A DNA stretch of 64,000 nucleotides, from assembly GCA_016184005.1 (NCBI GenBank), contig JACPDL010000003.1, positions 107,632-171,631 of the forward strand, given 5' to 3'. The notes below the pieces were generated by a model. That model searched no databases. It saw only the letters and a list, made by a program, of their open reading frames with translations, and was not told where the DNA came from. Of the stretch, positions 1 through 7,909 are shown in pieces; position 1 is the first letter of the stretch, and each line of letters begins with the position of its first letter. This DNA comes from Candidatus Aenigmatarchaeota archaeon. GTDB lineage: Archaea > Aenigmatarchaeota > Aenigmatarchaeia > GW2011-AR5. Made by a program: the position numbers and the translations under genes.

Positions 1-87
1 ATACAGCCTGTACTTGGCGCAATCAGCATAGCTCTTCTGACTTATGCAGTTTACATGCAATCTAAAGCTGTCTGGAGGGTACGGTAA
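1..87 (+). CDS. C-terminal end of a membrane protein (partial)
   Basis: The reading frame is open from the first base to a TAA at 85-87 and gives 28 residues. They contain a short hydrophobic stretch followed by a basic tail ending KAVWRVR, which looks like the last membrane segment and cytosolic end of an integral membrane protein. The next gene starts 3 nt downstream, so the two are probably co-transcribed. The family cannot be named from this fragment. Confidence 0.6.
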   Translation: MQPVLGAISIALLTYAVYMQSKAVWRVR

Positions 88-89
88 AT

Positions 90-833
90 ATGGATACAAC
101 TGAAAAACTTACATTTGGTTTCCTTGGGATAAGTGCTATTGTTGCGATATTTGCCGTTTTTTCTGTCTTTAACGTGTTTTCATTCAGCACGAATGAGAAT
201 GCCGCACAAAATGTCATGGGTCAAGGATCAACAAGGATGAGCCTTTCTCCTTTCGACGTGAAGTTGGCAATTCAGTTTATGGACAAAAACGGCGACGGCA
301 AGTGCGATGCCTGTGGCATGCCTGTTGAGATGTGCATGGATTCCGGGCAGCTGCAGTGCAACATGGATCCCAAGTCTACTATAGGGATTTTAGGCTCTCA
401 GCACATCCATACGGACTGGAAAATATACATCAATGGCAAAGCATCAGACGATAATTTTTTTGACTCTATAGCCATGGACATGTCAAATGCAACCAGGGAA
501 ATATCAAGCAGTTTCATACACGTCGACAAAGGCGCGCCCGCTCCGGAAAAAACAGGCGATATCTTGCATATGCACGCGACCGGCGTTCCTCTGTGGATAT
601 TCTTCAAGAGCGTCGGGATGGATTTCAACAAAGAAAGCCTGGCTTTGCCTGATGGACGGAAATTTTCAAACGACGGCAAAGACACCCTTAAGTTCTACGT
701 AAACGGCAAGCCTAACAGCGAGTGGGAAAATTATGTTTTCAGGGATCTGGACAAGATCCTGATTTCATACGGAGAGGAAAGAGACTTAAGCCAGCAGATT
801 AATTCAGTAACAGATTTTTCTAAAAGTCACTGA
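90..833 (+). CDS. membrane-anchored protein of unknown function, paralogue of the 8429 gene
   Basis: This 247-residue protein has one N-terminal hydrophobic segment (about residues 13-32), consistent with a signal anchor and an exported C-terminal part. A Cys/Met-rich stretch follows, including DKNGDGKCDACGMP and MCMDSGQLQC; it combines an EF-hand-like acidic loop with two Cys pairs and suggests metal binding. The C-terminal half carries HIHTDWKIYINGK, HMHATG and LDKILISYG. The same landmarks occur in the same order in the zinc-finger protein at 8429-9157, so both share an unnamed domain with paired histidines. The gene sits at the head of the metal/thiol island. Its function is unknown; a periplasmic-side metal or redox role is inferred. 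Confidence 0.75.
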   Translation: MDTTEKLTFGFLGISAIVAIFAVFSVFNVFSFSTNENAAQNVMGQGSTRMSLSPFDVKLAIQFMDKNGDGKCDACGMPVEMCMDSGQLQCNMDPKSTIGILGSQHIHTDWKIYINGKASDDNFFDSIAMDMSNATREISSSFIHVDKGAPAPEKTGDILHMHATGVPLWIFFKSVGMDFNKESLALPDGRKFSNDGKDTLKFYVNGKPNSEWENYVFRDLDKILISYGEERDLSQQINSVTDFSKSH

Positions 834-841
834 GTGATCAA

Positions 842-1027
842 ATGAAAAAACTTGCAGGAACATTAACATGCCCAGAATGCGGGCATAAGCAGAAAATGGA
901 AATCCCAAAAAAAGTATGCATGCATTTCTACAAGTGCGAAAAATGCAAGAAGCTTATAAAGGGCAAAGACAAATGCATATTCTGCTCGTATGCAGATAGA
1001 AAATGTCCCAGCGGGTGTTTGCGATGA
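842..1027 (+). CDS. GDCCVxC-like small zinc-ribbon protein
   Basis: A 61-residue protein with CPECG near the N-terminus, then HFYKCEKCKKLIKGKDKCIFCSYADRKCPSGC. The arrangement (TLTCPxCGH, a central FYxCxxC, a CxFCSY stretch and a final CP) matches the GDCCVxC-domain proteins that accompany mercury and heavy-metal transport genes in bacteria. Here the namesake GDCC is replaced by GKDKC. It probably binds metal through four or more Cys. Its TGA overlaps the ATG of the next gene (ATGA), which indicates translational coupling to that membrane protein. Confidence 0.7.
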   Translation: MKKLAGTLTCPECGHKQKMEIPKKVCMHFYKCEKCKKLIKGKDKCIFCSYADRKCPSGCLR

Positions 1028-1467
1028 AAAAGAAAAGCAGGAATACTGTCCCCGCGGGGAAAAAAGGAAGGGCTATGTCTGCATTCACAGGCCTTTCAGG
1101 CACATTGAGCTTCCTGGGTGGATGGCAGGTTTGCCACAACATCTGCTTGGGCATCATAGCTTTGCTGTCAGTCATTGGAATAACGGTAGTCGGCATGCCG
1201 CTCCTGTTTCTCACGCAGTACACCGTATATTTCTGGTCGCTGGCTGTATTGATTCTGGTTCCTACCGTCCTGATGTACTGGAGAAACAGAAAGTGCATGT
1301 CCGTGAAGCTGGTCATGTTCAATGTTGGCATAGTAATTGCCAGCGTGCCTTTTGTGGATATGCAGCCTTACCAGATAGTATTCTGGCTTATCGGCGGCAC
1401 CCTGATTCTGGGCGCAGCATGGATGTTTTTGAAGCCGAAGCTGGCAAATCTTCGTAAACAGCCATGA
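1024..1467 (+). CDS. four-helix integral membrane protein, metal island
   Basis: I chose the ATG at 1024 because it overlaps the upstream TGA as ATGA; an in-frame ATG at 1003 would lie inside the previous gene. The 147-residue product has a basic N-terminus, then about four hydrophobic helices. A Cys pair (WQVCHNIC) sits at the start of the first helix and a single Cys (RNRKC) lies on a later loop. Coupling to a GDCCVxC-like protein resembles mer-type gene pairs, so a MerT/MerF-like role is possible, but no diagnostic motif confirms it. I do not recognise a named family. Confidence 0.65.
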   Translation: MKKKSRNTVPAGKKGRAMSAFTGLSGTLSFLGGWQVCHNICLGIIALLSVIGITVVGMPLLFLTQYTVYFWSLAVLILVPTVLMYWRNRKCMSVKLVMFNVGIVIASVPFVDMQPYQIVFWLIGGTLILGAAWMFLKPKLANLRKQP

Positions 1468-1469
1468 TT

Positions 1470-1590
1470 TATCCTCAGAGACATTGAAAACTGCTGTCTT
1501 TAGACAGCAGATGAAACACAATGTCTCTGGGATCACATCTTCTCACAAACCACCGACTTTAGTCGGGTGGTATATTAAGAAGATATGATA
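1470..1590. repeat. twin nested-hairpin repeat, copy 1
   Basis: Read on the minus strand, the element has two consecutive stem-loops, each with an outer stem and an inner palindrome. Outer stem one pairs 1578-1587 with 1534-1543 (CATATCTTCT with AGAAGATGTG, one G-U pair) and encloses an imperfect CCACC/GGTGG palindrome. Outer stem two pairs 1519-1529 with 1476-1486 (CAGAGACATTG with CAATGTCTCTG, perfect) and encloses CTGCTGTCTAAAGACAGCAG. The joints GTGATCCCA and TGAGGATAA recur in other copies. It separates two plus-strand genes. It could be a structured RNA, a terminator or a non-autonomous mobile element. Confidence 0.85.
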
Positions 1591-1622
1591 ACTTAAATAC
1601 GTTTTGCTTCTATAATCTATCG

Positions 1623-2105
1623 ATGTTAACGCAACGGAAAAGGCTCGGCCTGGCACTGATTGGGCTGGCTGCCGGGCTGTTCTTTGTAGTGCTTTCATTA
1701 ACGCTGTATGTGATTAACGTTAACAATTTTCTGCATTCCGACTGCCCGTTGCCACCGGGTGTCTGCCCGCTTCATAAGGCTGTACCGGCAGAATCGCTAT
1801 TTGGCTTCGGCATTGACGGCATTCTTGCCACCATTGGTTTATTTCTGTTTTTCTCCAAAGAACAGCAGACACAAATAGTAAACATGGACAAGCTGAAATC
1901 TATTTCGGACTCCCTTGAGGGAGATGACAAAAAAATATTCGGCATGGTAATAGACTCGGGTGCAATATTCCAGAGCGAACTTGTAGAAAAAAGCGGAGTG
2001 ACAAAAGTTAAGGTTACCAGAATCCTTGACAAACTTGAAGCCAAGGGCCTTATAGAAAGGAAAAGGCGCGGAATGACAAACATCGTAATGCTCAGACAGT
2101 CCTGA
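1623..2105 (+). CDS. membrane-tethered winged-helix (MarR-like) regulator
   Basis: This 160-residue protein has two hydrophobic helices in residues 8-33 and 57-80. A short loop between them carries the Cys-bearing CPLPPGVCPLHK, which would face outside. The cytosolic C-terminus (about 90-158) is a winged helix: a recognition region SELVEKSGVTKVKVTRILDK is followed by LEAKGLIERKRRG, a typical wing. This architecture suggests an archaeal one-component regulator that senses an external signal (perhaps metal or thiol state through the CPx8CP loop) and binds DNA at the membrane. It sits just upstream of two more Cys-rich exported proteins, its likely targets. Function beyond the fold is inferred. 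Confidence 0.7.
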   Translation: MLTQRKRLGLALIGLAAGLFFVVLSLTLYVINVNNFLHSDCPLPPGVCPLHKAVPAESLFGFGIDGILATIGLFLFFSKEQQTQIVNMDKLKSISDSLEGDDKKIFGMVIDSGAIFQSELVEKSGVTKVKVTRILDKLEAKGLIERKRRGMTNIVMLRQS

Positions 2106-2182
2106 TCATTCACGTTCTAGCTGAAACTAGTTTCACCCTACCCTTTATCGGTTGTTTCAACTAATAGATAGCAGGTGATTTC

Positions 2183-2737
2183 ATGAATATGAAACTGGTC
2201 AGTATTGCCGTAATGGCAATGCTTGTGGGCGTTATCGCAGTTATGGGCTATCAGCTTTACGGAACGCCGAAAATTACAGGCTATGCTACTGCAGCAGACA
2301 GTGGTTCGTATCAGGGATATTCCTCATACGAGGAAATGATGCAGGCACATCATGGTGGCGGTGTCCAGCAAGATTCCGGTTGCGGGATGGACTCGGGGCC
2401 GTCTGCATCCAAGTTTGCTACAGGCGAAGTTACAGATTATGGAATATCCCTTGACAACAAAGGGTACCAAGACTTGCTGGGTTATGCAAACGTTCGGTTG
2501 GACGGGGTTCAAAGCGAAAAAATAATCGGCCTTGATATAGAGATACCCTGCTGCGGATTCCAGAAAATACAGGCGAGCGGAAATTGCGAGTGCGGCCACC
2601 ACGTAGCGCTGGTGGGCCTGGCAAAACTGCTGGCGTCGAAGGGCTACGACAGAGACGAAATACAGAAAGAGATAGACGTGTGGAAAAACATTTTCTATCC
2701 GAACGGCGTGGATAGCGGAGCAGGTGCGTGCGGATGA
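2183..2737 (+). CDS. exported Cys/His-rich putative metal-binding protein
   Basis: The product has 184 residues with an N-terminal signal anchor (about residues 4-23), a His/Gly/Met-rich stretch (EEMMQAHHGGGVQQDSGCGM), and a C-terminal domain holding PCCGF, then GNCECGHH, then a helix-rich end. The CC, CxC and HH cluster resembles the spacing in PCYCGC-type exported metal proteins, but I cannot assign it firmly. A second start two codons downstream is equally possible. The stop overlaps the ATG of the next membrane protein, so the pair is translationally coupled. Confidence 0.65.
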   Translation: MNMKLVSIAVMAMLVGVIAVMGYQLYGTPKITGYATAADSGSYQGYSSYEEMMQAHHGGGVQQDSGCGMDSGPSASKFATGEVTDYGISLDNKGYQDLLGYANVRLDGVQSEKIIGLDIEIPCCGFQKIQASGNCECGHHVALVGLAKLLASKGYDRDEIQKEIDVWKNIFYPNGVDSGAGACG

Positions 2738-3258
2738 GAAGTAAGATAGCAGCCTTAACAGCTCTTTTTTTCTCTTTTTTTGTTATACTCCCAAGAACCG
2801 TGTCGGCACACTGCCCACTATGCACAGTTGCAACAGGCATGGCTGTTGCAACGACGCGCCTTTACGGGATTGACGATATGATAATCGGCCTTTTCATCGG
2901 CAGCTTCGTCGTTTCAACGGCCTTATGGATGAATAATATCGCATTGAAACGGAACAGGAAGAAAGAATACCTGCCTTATCAATCATCCAGCCTTGTGCTG
3001 GTGTCCCTTCTGACAACGCTTGCAACCCTTTATTTTTCAGGGCTGCTGGGCGACATGAATTATCAGGCTCTTGGGGTGGACAAGATATTTCTCGGCACGC
3101 TTGCAGGAACTGTTATAACGCTTGTCTCATTCGAGATCCACAAGAAACTCCGGTGGTATAATGGCAACAGGAACTATGTTCCCATGCAGGGCATCATCCT
3201 GCCTTTGCTGTCTGTTGTGATTGCGAGCCTAGGGTTTTACGCGATGGGATTGATATGA
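2734..3258 (+). CDS. multi-spanning membrane protein with N-terminal CPLC motif
   Basis: The ATG at 2734 overlaps the previous stop as ATGA. The 174-residue protein begins with a signal-like helix ending near AHCPLC, which puts a CxxC pair at the exported face, followed by about four to five membrane helices. Its stop again overlaps the start of the next gene. The order signal, CPLC, helices suggests a thiol-redox or metal-handling membrane component working with the coupled Cys-rich protein at 2183. No named family is recognised. Confidence 0.65.
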   Translation: MRSKIAALTALFFSFFVILPRTVSAHCPLCTVATGMAVATTRLYGIDDMIIGLFIGSFVVSTALWMNNIALKRNRKKEYLPYQSSSLVLVSLLTTLATLYFSGLLGDMNYQALGVDKIFLGTLAGTVITLVSFEIHKKLRWYNGNRNYVPMQGIILPLLSVVIASLGFYAMGLI

Positions 3259-3650
3259 CCGCCAAAGCTAAACCAAGAGCAAAGGGCGACATATCCAAGG
3301 CGCAGGATCTTGTCATGGCTACGGTTAACCTGATATCCCTTGAGGAGCACCTGGCATTCACTGCTATGAAAACCGGCGAGCAGGATTTTTATGAGATCGC
3401 CAGAAATGTCCGCAAGTTGCGCATACGATGCCTGCGAGAGCTTGTAGGCGAGCCGCGCGGCGAGCTTTGGTGCGCAAGCAAGCACGTGCTTTCTGCGATG
3501 ATGCGCCTGCTCGAAGTTGCAAGCAAGGAAGACGGCAAGAAATGCGGCGAGTATCTGGAAGCGGCATTTGACCTCTACAAGTTATTCTGGCTGTTCAGGG
3601 AGGCCGGCTATGAAATTAAAACTGCGAAACCTAAAATCAAAGCTAAATAA
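3255..3650 (+). CDS. small helical cytosolic protein of unknown function
   Basis: The start ATG overlaps the TGA of the upstream membrane protein. The 131-residue product has Lys-rich ends and a predicted all-helical core (ISLEEHLAFTAMKTGEQDFYEIARNVRKLRIRCLRELVG, later AFDLYKLFWLFREAGYEIK), like a four-helix bundle. It has two scattered Cys and no CxxC. It is the last member of a coupled three-gene set (2183, 2734, 3255). I do not recognise the family. Confidence 0.6.
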   Translation: MTAKAKPRAKGDISKAQDLVMATVNLISLEEHLAFTAMKTGEQDFYEIARNVRKLRIRCLRELVGEPRGELWCASKHVLSAMMRLLEVASKEDGKKCGEYLEAAFDLYKLFWLFREAGYEIKTAKPKIKAK

Positions 3651-3698
3651 GGCTTTAAAGAATGCAATGAAATGCTGCTTTGAGGAGTAGTTATAACG

Positions 3699-3923
3699 AT
3701 GAAAAACAAAAGAAACAATAAAAAATTAATTTATCTGGCAATTCTCATTGTCGTGATAGCAGCGGTTATTGGGTTCTTTGCGTATCAGAAAAGCGAACAA
3801 AACTACCAGAAGGCTATTCAGAGCGAGCTGCCTGACAAATGCGCCACGCCCCCGGGATATACGGATGAGCAGTGGAAAGAGCATATGAGCCACCATCCCG
3901 ACATGTACGAGGGATGCCTTTAG
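3699..3923 (+). CDS. small single-span membrane protein with Cys/His tail
   Basis: This 74-residue protein has a polybasic N-terminus (KNKRNNKK), one membrane helix (about 12-29) and an exported tail with CATPPGYTDEQWKEHMSHHPDMYEGC. The two Cys, HxxHH and Met residues suggest metal binding outside the membrane. It converges with the PadR-type regulator, and the 3' ends overlap by a few bases. It is one of several small exported thiol/His proteins in this island. Function unknown. Confidence 0.6.
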   Translation: MKNKRNNKKLIYLAILIVVIAAVIGFFAYQKSEQNYQKAIQSELPDKCATPPGYTDEQWKEHMSHHPDMYEGCL

Positions 3924-4321
3924 CGAAATGATTTCGCGCAGCTTGCGCAACAGAAGTTGAGTATCCTTCCTCTTATCTTCTGCCTGTATTCGCCGCGATA
4001 GATCTCGCAGCCGCAATGCGAGCATTTTGTAATCTTTTGCCTGACTGCGACATCAAGGATATCAGAAAATTTATTCAATAGGCCGGATGCAAAATTCCTG
4101 CCCTTTCTGGTAATCTTGTAGACCTTCCTCTTCTTCTTCCCGACATGCCTTATTTCCTGGCTGACGTAACCCATATTCTGGAACCTTTTGAGCAGCGGAT
4201 ATATCTGCCCTGCGCTGGGCTTCTTGCCAAGCCTATTTCCAAGCTCGTCAATTATGTCATAACCGTGCATTGGCCCTTCGTGCAGGAGCATAAGCATGTA
4301 GAATTTGACAAGGTTTGTCAT
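3920..4321 (-). CDS. PadR-family regulator with C-terminal TRASH-like zinc/copper motif
   Basis: I chose the ATG at 4321 (MTNLVKFYMLMLLHEG); a longer in-frame start at 4351 would place the operator inside the coding region. Residues 1-85 form a PadR winged helix (GPMHGYDIIDELGNRLGKKPSAGQIYPLLKRF). The C-terminus carries CSHCGC, then about 18 residues, then CCASC, a treble-clef Cys cluster like TRASH metal sensors. It lies divergently from a membrane-protein/copper-ATPase cluster with an inverted repeat at its start site, so metal-responsive control of both sides is likely. The metal is not known; copper is inferred from the ATPase. Confidence 0.8.
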   Translation of the reverse strand: MTNLVKFYMLMLLHEGPMHGYDIIDELGNRLGKKPSAGQIYPLLKRFQNMGYVSQEIRHVGKKKRKVYKITRKGRNFASGLLNKFSDILDVAVRQKITKCSHCGCEIYRGEYRQKIRGRILNFCCASCAKSFR

Positions 4322-4344
4322 GAACCCCTCTTCTTTCTTCACGG

Positions 4345-4371
4345 ATAGCACCCAACATCTCCTGGTGCTAT
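4345..4371. promoter_or_regulatory. inverted-repeat operator for the PadR-type regulator
   Basis: ATAGCACC at 4345-4352 and GGTGCTAT at 4364-4371 are exact inverted repeats with an 11-base spacer. They lie where minus-strand transcription from the AT-rich box at 4383-4396 would begin, about 25 bases downstream of it. Binding here would block the regulator's own promoter. No second copy was seen upstream of the ATPase. Confidence 0.6.
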
Positions 4372-4382
4372 ATCTAATAATG

Positions 4383-4398
4383 ATATATATTTAAATAC
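4383..4398. promoter_or_regulatory. shared divergent TATA region
   Basis: The stretch reads ATATATATTTAAATAC. It is TATA-like on both strands and lies between the minus-strand regulator (start 4321) and the plus-strand gene at 4428. The spacing to 4428 fits a nearly leaderless plus-strand transcript. Confidence 0.5.
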
Positions 4399-4427
4399 TT
4401 GCCTGAACCAGTATATTTGGTGATGAG

Positions 4428-4676
4428 ATGACAGCGAATCTGTTGAATTCAAGGGCATTTGGGATGGCGTCCGCGGTAGTGGCGTTCTTGATGGACGCAG
4501 CGGGCTACGTGTGGCACGGCATGCTGCAGCAGCCTTCAATAATGAATCTGCTCTATCCGGGATTCTGGAGCAGCCCGTCGCTGCTCTTCTTTGGATTAGT
4601 GGGCACCGTCGTTGGAGCCTACGCGGCAGGCTATGTATTTGCGTGGCTTTACAACAAACAGGAAAAGAAAAGATGA
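4428..4676 (+). CDS. two-helix membrane protein (DUF5676-like)
   Basis: This 82-residue protein has two hydrophobic regions, about residues 10-33 and 51-75, separated by a loop rich in Pro/Trp (LYPGFWSSPSL). The length and layout are like the small DUF5676 proteins often found beside heavy-metal ATPases in archaea and bacteria; that assignment is from memory of the pattern and tentative. It is the first gene downstream of the PadR operator and reads towards the copper-type ATPase, so it is probably part of that regulon. Confidence 0.6.
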   Translation: MTANLLNSRAFGMASAVVAFLMDAAGYVWHGMLQQPSIMNLLYPGFWSSPSLLFFGLVGTVVGAYAAGYVFAWLYNKQEKKR

Positions 4677-4691
4677 AAAAGAGGTGAACAG

Positions 4692-4886
4692 ATGGTAAAC
4701 CGCAATCTGAACAGCGTCGACAGGATTCTGCGCTTCGCGCTTGCTTTCTGGTGGCTCGGGCCTTTTGCCCCTCAATTCGTCGCCGAATGGGCAAACTGGC
4801 TTATAGCTGTCTTGGGCTGGGTGGCGCTGATAGAGAGTTTCGTTGGCTGGTGCTGGCTCCACAAGCTGCTTGGCATAAAGAAGTAG
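4692..4886 (+). CDS. DUF2892-family small membrane protein
   Basis: The 64-residue product starts NRNLNSVDRILRFALAFWWLG, the usual opening of DUF2892 (YgaP-like) inner-membrane proteins, followed by a second helix with GWVALIESFVGWCWLHKLLG. These small proteins often sit beside rhodanese, metal-ATPase or sulfur-handling genes. It is 15 nt downstream of the previous gene in the same orientation and precedes the ATPase. Its molecular function is not established. Confidence 0.75.
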   Translation: MVNRNLNSVDRILRFALAFWWLGPFAPQFVAEWANWLIAVLGWVALIESFVGWCWLHKLLGIKK

Positions 4887-4896
4887 GGGTGATTTC

Positions 4897-4932
4897 ATGG
4901 CGAAAAGAAAGAAAAAACAAGGATGCTGCTAA
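4897..4932 (+). CDS. possible 11-residue basic CC-ending micropeptide
   Basis: ATG at 4897 is preceded by a purine-rich GGGGTGA and gives MAKRKKKQGCC before TAA. It sits in line between the DUF2892 gene and the ATPase. The Cys-Cys end and metal-island setting make a real metal-binding or leader peptide conceivable. It is too short for coding statistics, so it may be chance. Confidence 0.3.
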   Translation: MAKRKKKQGCC

Positions 4933-4982
4933 GGATCAGAGAAAAATAAATAAGGCAGTATGATTATTTGACGTGGTGAGAA

Positions 4983-7079
4983 ATGGCTAAAGACCCTGTT
5001 TGCGGAATGTATGTGGATGAGAAGAAGGCAAAATTCAGCACCGAGCAGGAAGGCTTGACATATTATTTCTGCAGCGAGAATTGCCTGAAAGAGTTTCTCA
5101 GGCCGCAGGCAGAAATGCGAAAACTGAAATACGTTGCAACATTCAGCATTGCGCTTGGCGCGTTGACGATGTTTTTTGAATACTTCTACCCCGTAAGGCC
5201 GTTCGGCATTTCTAATTACATATTATTGTTCTTGCTGGCCACACCCGTGCAGTTCATAGGAGGCTGGCGATTCTACAAAGGCACTCTGGACGCTGTCAAA
5301 GCCAGGCAGGCCAATATGGATTCGCTGATCGCGATAGGGACTACTGCCGCATGGGTATACAGCACAATATTTACATTCCAGGGAATATTCTGGCCAAGGA
5401 TATTTCCAAGTGTAACAACAGGCGGGCCGGAAGTTTATTTTACTGAATCAGGCCTGATAATCGGCTTTATTCTTCTTGGCAGATACATGGAGCATCTTGT
5501 CAAGGGCAGGGCGTCGAATGCGATAAGAAGGCTTGTTGACCTGCAGCCGAAGATGGCAAAAGTAGTCAGAGATGGCAATGAAATAGAAATTCCGGTGGAG
5601 GAAGTAAAGGTTGGCGATATTGTTGTCATCAGGCCTGGAGAAAAGATACCTGTCGACGGGATTATTATGGATGGGTCATCAGCAATAGACCAGTCGATGA
5701 TAACAGGCGAGAGCATACCTGTCGACAGGAAAAAAGGCGACGAGGTTATAGGCGCGACTATAAACAAGTCCGGATTGCTCAAGATCAAAGCCACTAAGAT
5801 CGGCTCTGATACAGCATTATCGCAGATTGTCAAGATGGTCCAGGAAGCAATTGCGCAACGCGCGCCGATGCAAAGGCTTGCTGATGTCGTATCATCATAC
5901 TTTGTTCCGGCAGTAGTTGTGGTTTCAATAGTTTCATTCTTGTTTTGGTATTACATAGCAGGATTGCCTTTTGCGACAGCACTCACGACGCTTATAGCAG
6001 TTCTTATAATAGCATGCCCCTGCGCGCTTGGAATAGCAACGCCTGCCGCAATAATGATAGGCGCGGGCAAAGGTGCGCAGAACGGGATACTGATAAAGAG
6101 CGGTGAATATCTTGAAAAAGCAAGAAAGATAAACACAATTGTATTCGACAAGACAGGCACGCTTACCAAGGGCGAGCCAGAGGTAACTGACATAATCGCA
6201 ATGAACTCAAAAGAAAATATTCTCCTATATGCAGCCACGGCTGAAAGCGGCTCAGAACATCCATTAGGCCAGGCCATAGTGAAACACGCAAAAGCAAAAA
6301 ACATAAGGATAGGCGAGCCTAAAAATTTCAAGGCAATAGCGGGCCACGGGATTTCTGCTTCTTATCGCGGCAAAAAAATACTGCTTGGAAACAGAAAACT
6401 CATGACAAAAAACAGGATAGACACAGAACGCGTAGAGAAGAATGTCCAGAAGCTCGAAGAAGACGGCAAGACAGTGATGTTTATTGCCATAAACAAAAAA
6501 CTGGCAGGATTGATAGCCGTTGCGGATACGCTAAAAGAAAATTCCAGCGAAGCCGTAAAGAAACTCGAATTGATGGGAATAGATGTCATCATGATAACAG
6601 GAGACAATCCGCGGACAGCCAATGCTATTTCAAAGAAGGTTGAAATCAAGCGCGTGCTTGCTGAGGTCCTGCCTCAGGATAAGGCAAAGGAAATAAAAAA
6701 ATTGCAGAAAGAAGGCAGAATTGTTGCAATGGTAGGCGACGGCATAAACGACGCTCCGGCACTGGCGCAGGCAGACGTAGGCATAGCGATAGGCGCAGGG
6801 ACAGACATCGCAAAGGAGACGGGCGGGATTGTGCTGATTAAGAACGACCTGCGCGATGTTGTAGGCGCCATCAAGCTCAGCAAGAAAACCGTAAGGAAAA
6901 TGAAGGAAAACCTGTTCTGGGCTTTTGTCTATAATATTGCGCTTATACCTGTTGCTGCCGGGGTGTTGTATCCGTTTTCCGGAATAATGCTCAATCCCAT
7001 TTACGCGGCAATAGCCATGGCCCTCAGCTCTATAACAGTCGTAACGAACTCGCTGCTGCTTGCTAAATACAGGCTATAG
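4983..7079 (+). CDS. copA: heavy-metal (copper-type) P1B ATPase with N-terminal TRASH/YHS domain
   Basis: This 698-residue membrane pump uses ATP to export a soft metal ion. Residues 1-40 are a YHS/TRASH-like metal domain (DPVCGM, then YYFCSENC) in place of the usual HMA domain. Transmembrane helices follow, then the actuator motif MITGESIPV, the ion-site motif C345-P-C347, the phosphorylation motif with D389 in DKTGTLTKG, and the hinge GDGINDAPALAQAD. CPC is the signature of the Cu(+)/Ag(+) class. It is the end of the cluster controlled from the PadR promoter region. Length and motif order are normal for a full pump. Confidence 0.95.
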   Translation: MAKDPVCGMYVDEKKAKFSTEQEGLTYYFCSENCLKEFLRPQAEMRKLKYVATFSIALGALTMFFEYFYPVRPFGISNYILLFLLATPVQFIGGWRFYKGTLDAVKARQANMDSLIAIGTTAAWVYSTIFTFQGIFWPRIFPSVTTGGPEVYFTESGLIIGFILLGRYMEHLVKGRASNAIRRLVDLQPKMAKVVRDGNEIEIPVEEVKVGDIVVIRPGEKIPVDGIIMDGSSAIDQSMITGESIPVDRKKGDEVIGATINKSGLLKIKATKIGSDTALSQIVKMVQEAIAQRAPMQRLADVVSSYFVPAVVVVSIVSFLFWYYIAGLPFATALTTLIAVLIIACPCALGIATPAAIMIGAGKGAQNGILIKSGEYLEKARKINTIVFDKTGTLTKGEPEVTDIIAMNSKENILLYAATAESGSEHPLGQAIVKHAKAKNIRIGEPKNFKAIAGHGISASYRGKKILLGNRKLMTKNRIDTERVEKNVQKLEEDGKTVMFIAINKKLAGLIAVADTLKENSSEAVKKLELMGIDVIMITGDNPRTANAISKKVEIKRVLAEVLPQDKAKEIKKLQKEGRIVAMVGDGINDAPALAQADVGIAIGAGTDIAKETGGIVLIKNDLRDVVGAIKLSKKTVRKMKENLFWAFVYNIALIPVAAGVLYPFSGIMLNPIYAAIAMALSSITVVTNSLLLAKYRL

Positions 7080-7161
7080 TTCTGCAGAAAACCATAATTA
7101 TTTAAATGTCACAAACTATATATGCTAAGTCTTACAGATGTTGTAAATCTAAAGTGATAAA

Positions 7162-7905
7162 ATGGCAGAAGAGCACGTTACAATAAAGAAGTCGACATAC
7201 AACAAAATACTGGCCGGGCTTGTTGTTGTTATGGTTGCTTTTTCATTCAGCTTGGGCTTCATTCTTGGCGGTAGCGGAAAAACAGCGGTTAACATTGCTG
7301 CAGGATCTGATTTGGCACCGGTGCAGCAGCCATCAGTGCCGGCGGGAAATCAGGCACTCCCCGGCAGGGTGCAGGTATCGCTGGATGACGACCCGCAGCT
7401 GGGCGACAGGAACGCCAAGTTAGTTATGATAGAGTTCAGCGATTTCCAGTGCCCGTTCTGCGAAAGATTCTTCTCCAGCACACTGCCTCTAGTCAAAAAG
7501 GAATACGTGGATACAGGGAAAGTCTTGTTTGTCTACAGGGACTTTCCGCTTGACAGCATACACCCGCAGGCAGTCCCGGCGGCACTGGCAGCCGGGTGCG
7601 CAGACGAGCAAGGCAGGTTCTGGGAATACCACGATAAGATATTCCAGAACCAGGCGTCTCTTGGCGACACGAGCTACAAGGCATGGGCAGCGGATCTCGG
7701 CCTTGACACGACGAAATTCAACGACTGCTATGATTCAAAGAAATATGCCGGCGAGGTGCAGAAGGATTTCCAGGACGGCAGCGATGCCGGCGTTTCCGGA
7801 ACACCGACATTCTACATAGGCAGCCCGCAGAAAGGCTACATAGAAATTGTAGGCGCACAGCCCTTCTCTGTTATCAAGCAGGCATTAGATCAGGGACTGG
7901 CATGA
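7162..7905 (+). CDS. membrane-anchored DsbA-like thiol oxidoreductase
   Basis: The 247-residue protein has one N-terminal hydrophobic anchor (about 17-36), a linker, then a thioredoxin/DsbA fold starting near LGDRNAKLVMIEFSDFQCPFCERF. The CPFC pair is the active site and GTPTFYIG holds the cis-Pro loop. Such proteins form or rearrange disulfides outside the cell and occur widely in archaea. A TATA-like stretch lies at about 7097-7108. The next gene, a membrane protein with a CPAC pair, starts 4 nt after the stop and may recycle this enzyme. Confidence 0.9.
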   Translation: MAEEHVTIKKSTYNKILAGLVVVMVAFSFSLGFILGGSGKTAVNIAAGSDLAPVQQPSVPAGNQALPGRVQVSLDDDPQLGDRNAKLVMIEFSDFQCPFCERFFSSTLPLVKKEYVDTGKVLFVYRDFPLDSIHPQAVPAALAAGCADEQGRFWEYHDKIFQNQASLGDTSYKAWAADLGLDTTKFNDCYDSKKYAGEVQKDFQDGSDAGVSGTPTFYIGSPQKGYIEIVGAQPFSVIKQALDQGLA

Positions 7906-7909
7906 TCCG

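Noticed and set aside
1003..1023. Upstream ATG for the membrane protein at 1024
   Set aside because: It lies inside the previous gene; the ATGA overlap at 1024 is the usual pattern in this island.
1470..1590. Element as the end of a complete IS200/IS605 transposon
   Set aside because: No TnpA or TnpB frame lies within reach of any copy, so only a non-autonomous relation can be considered.
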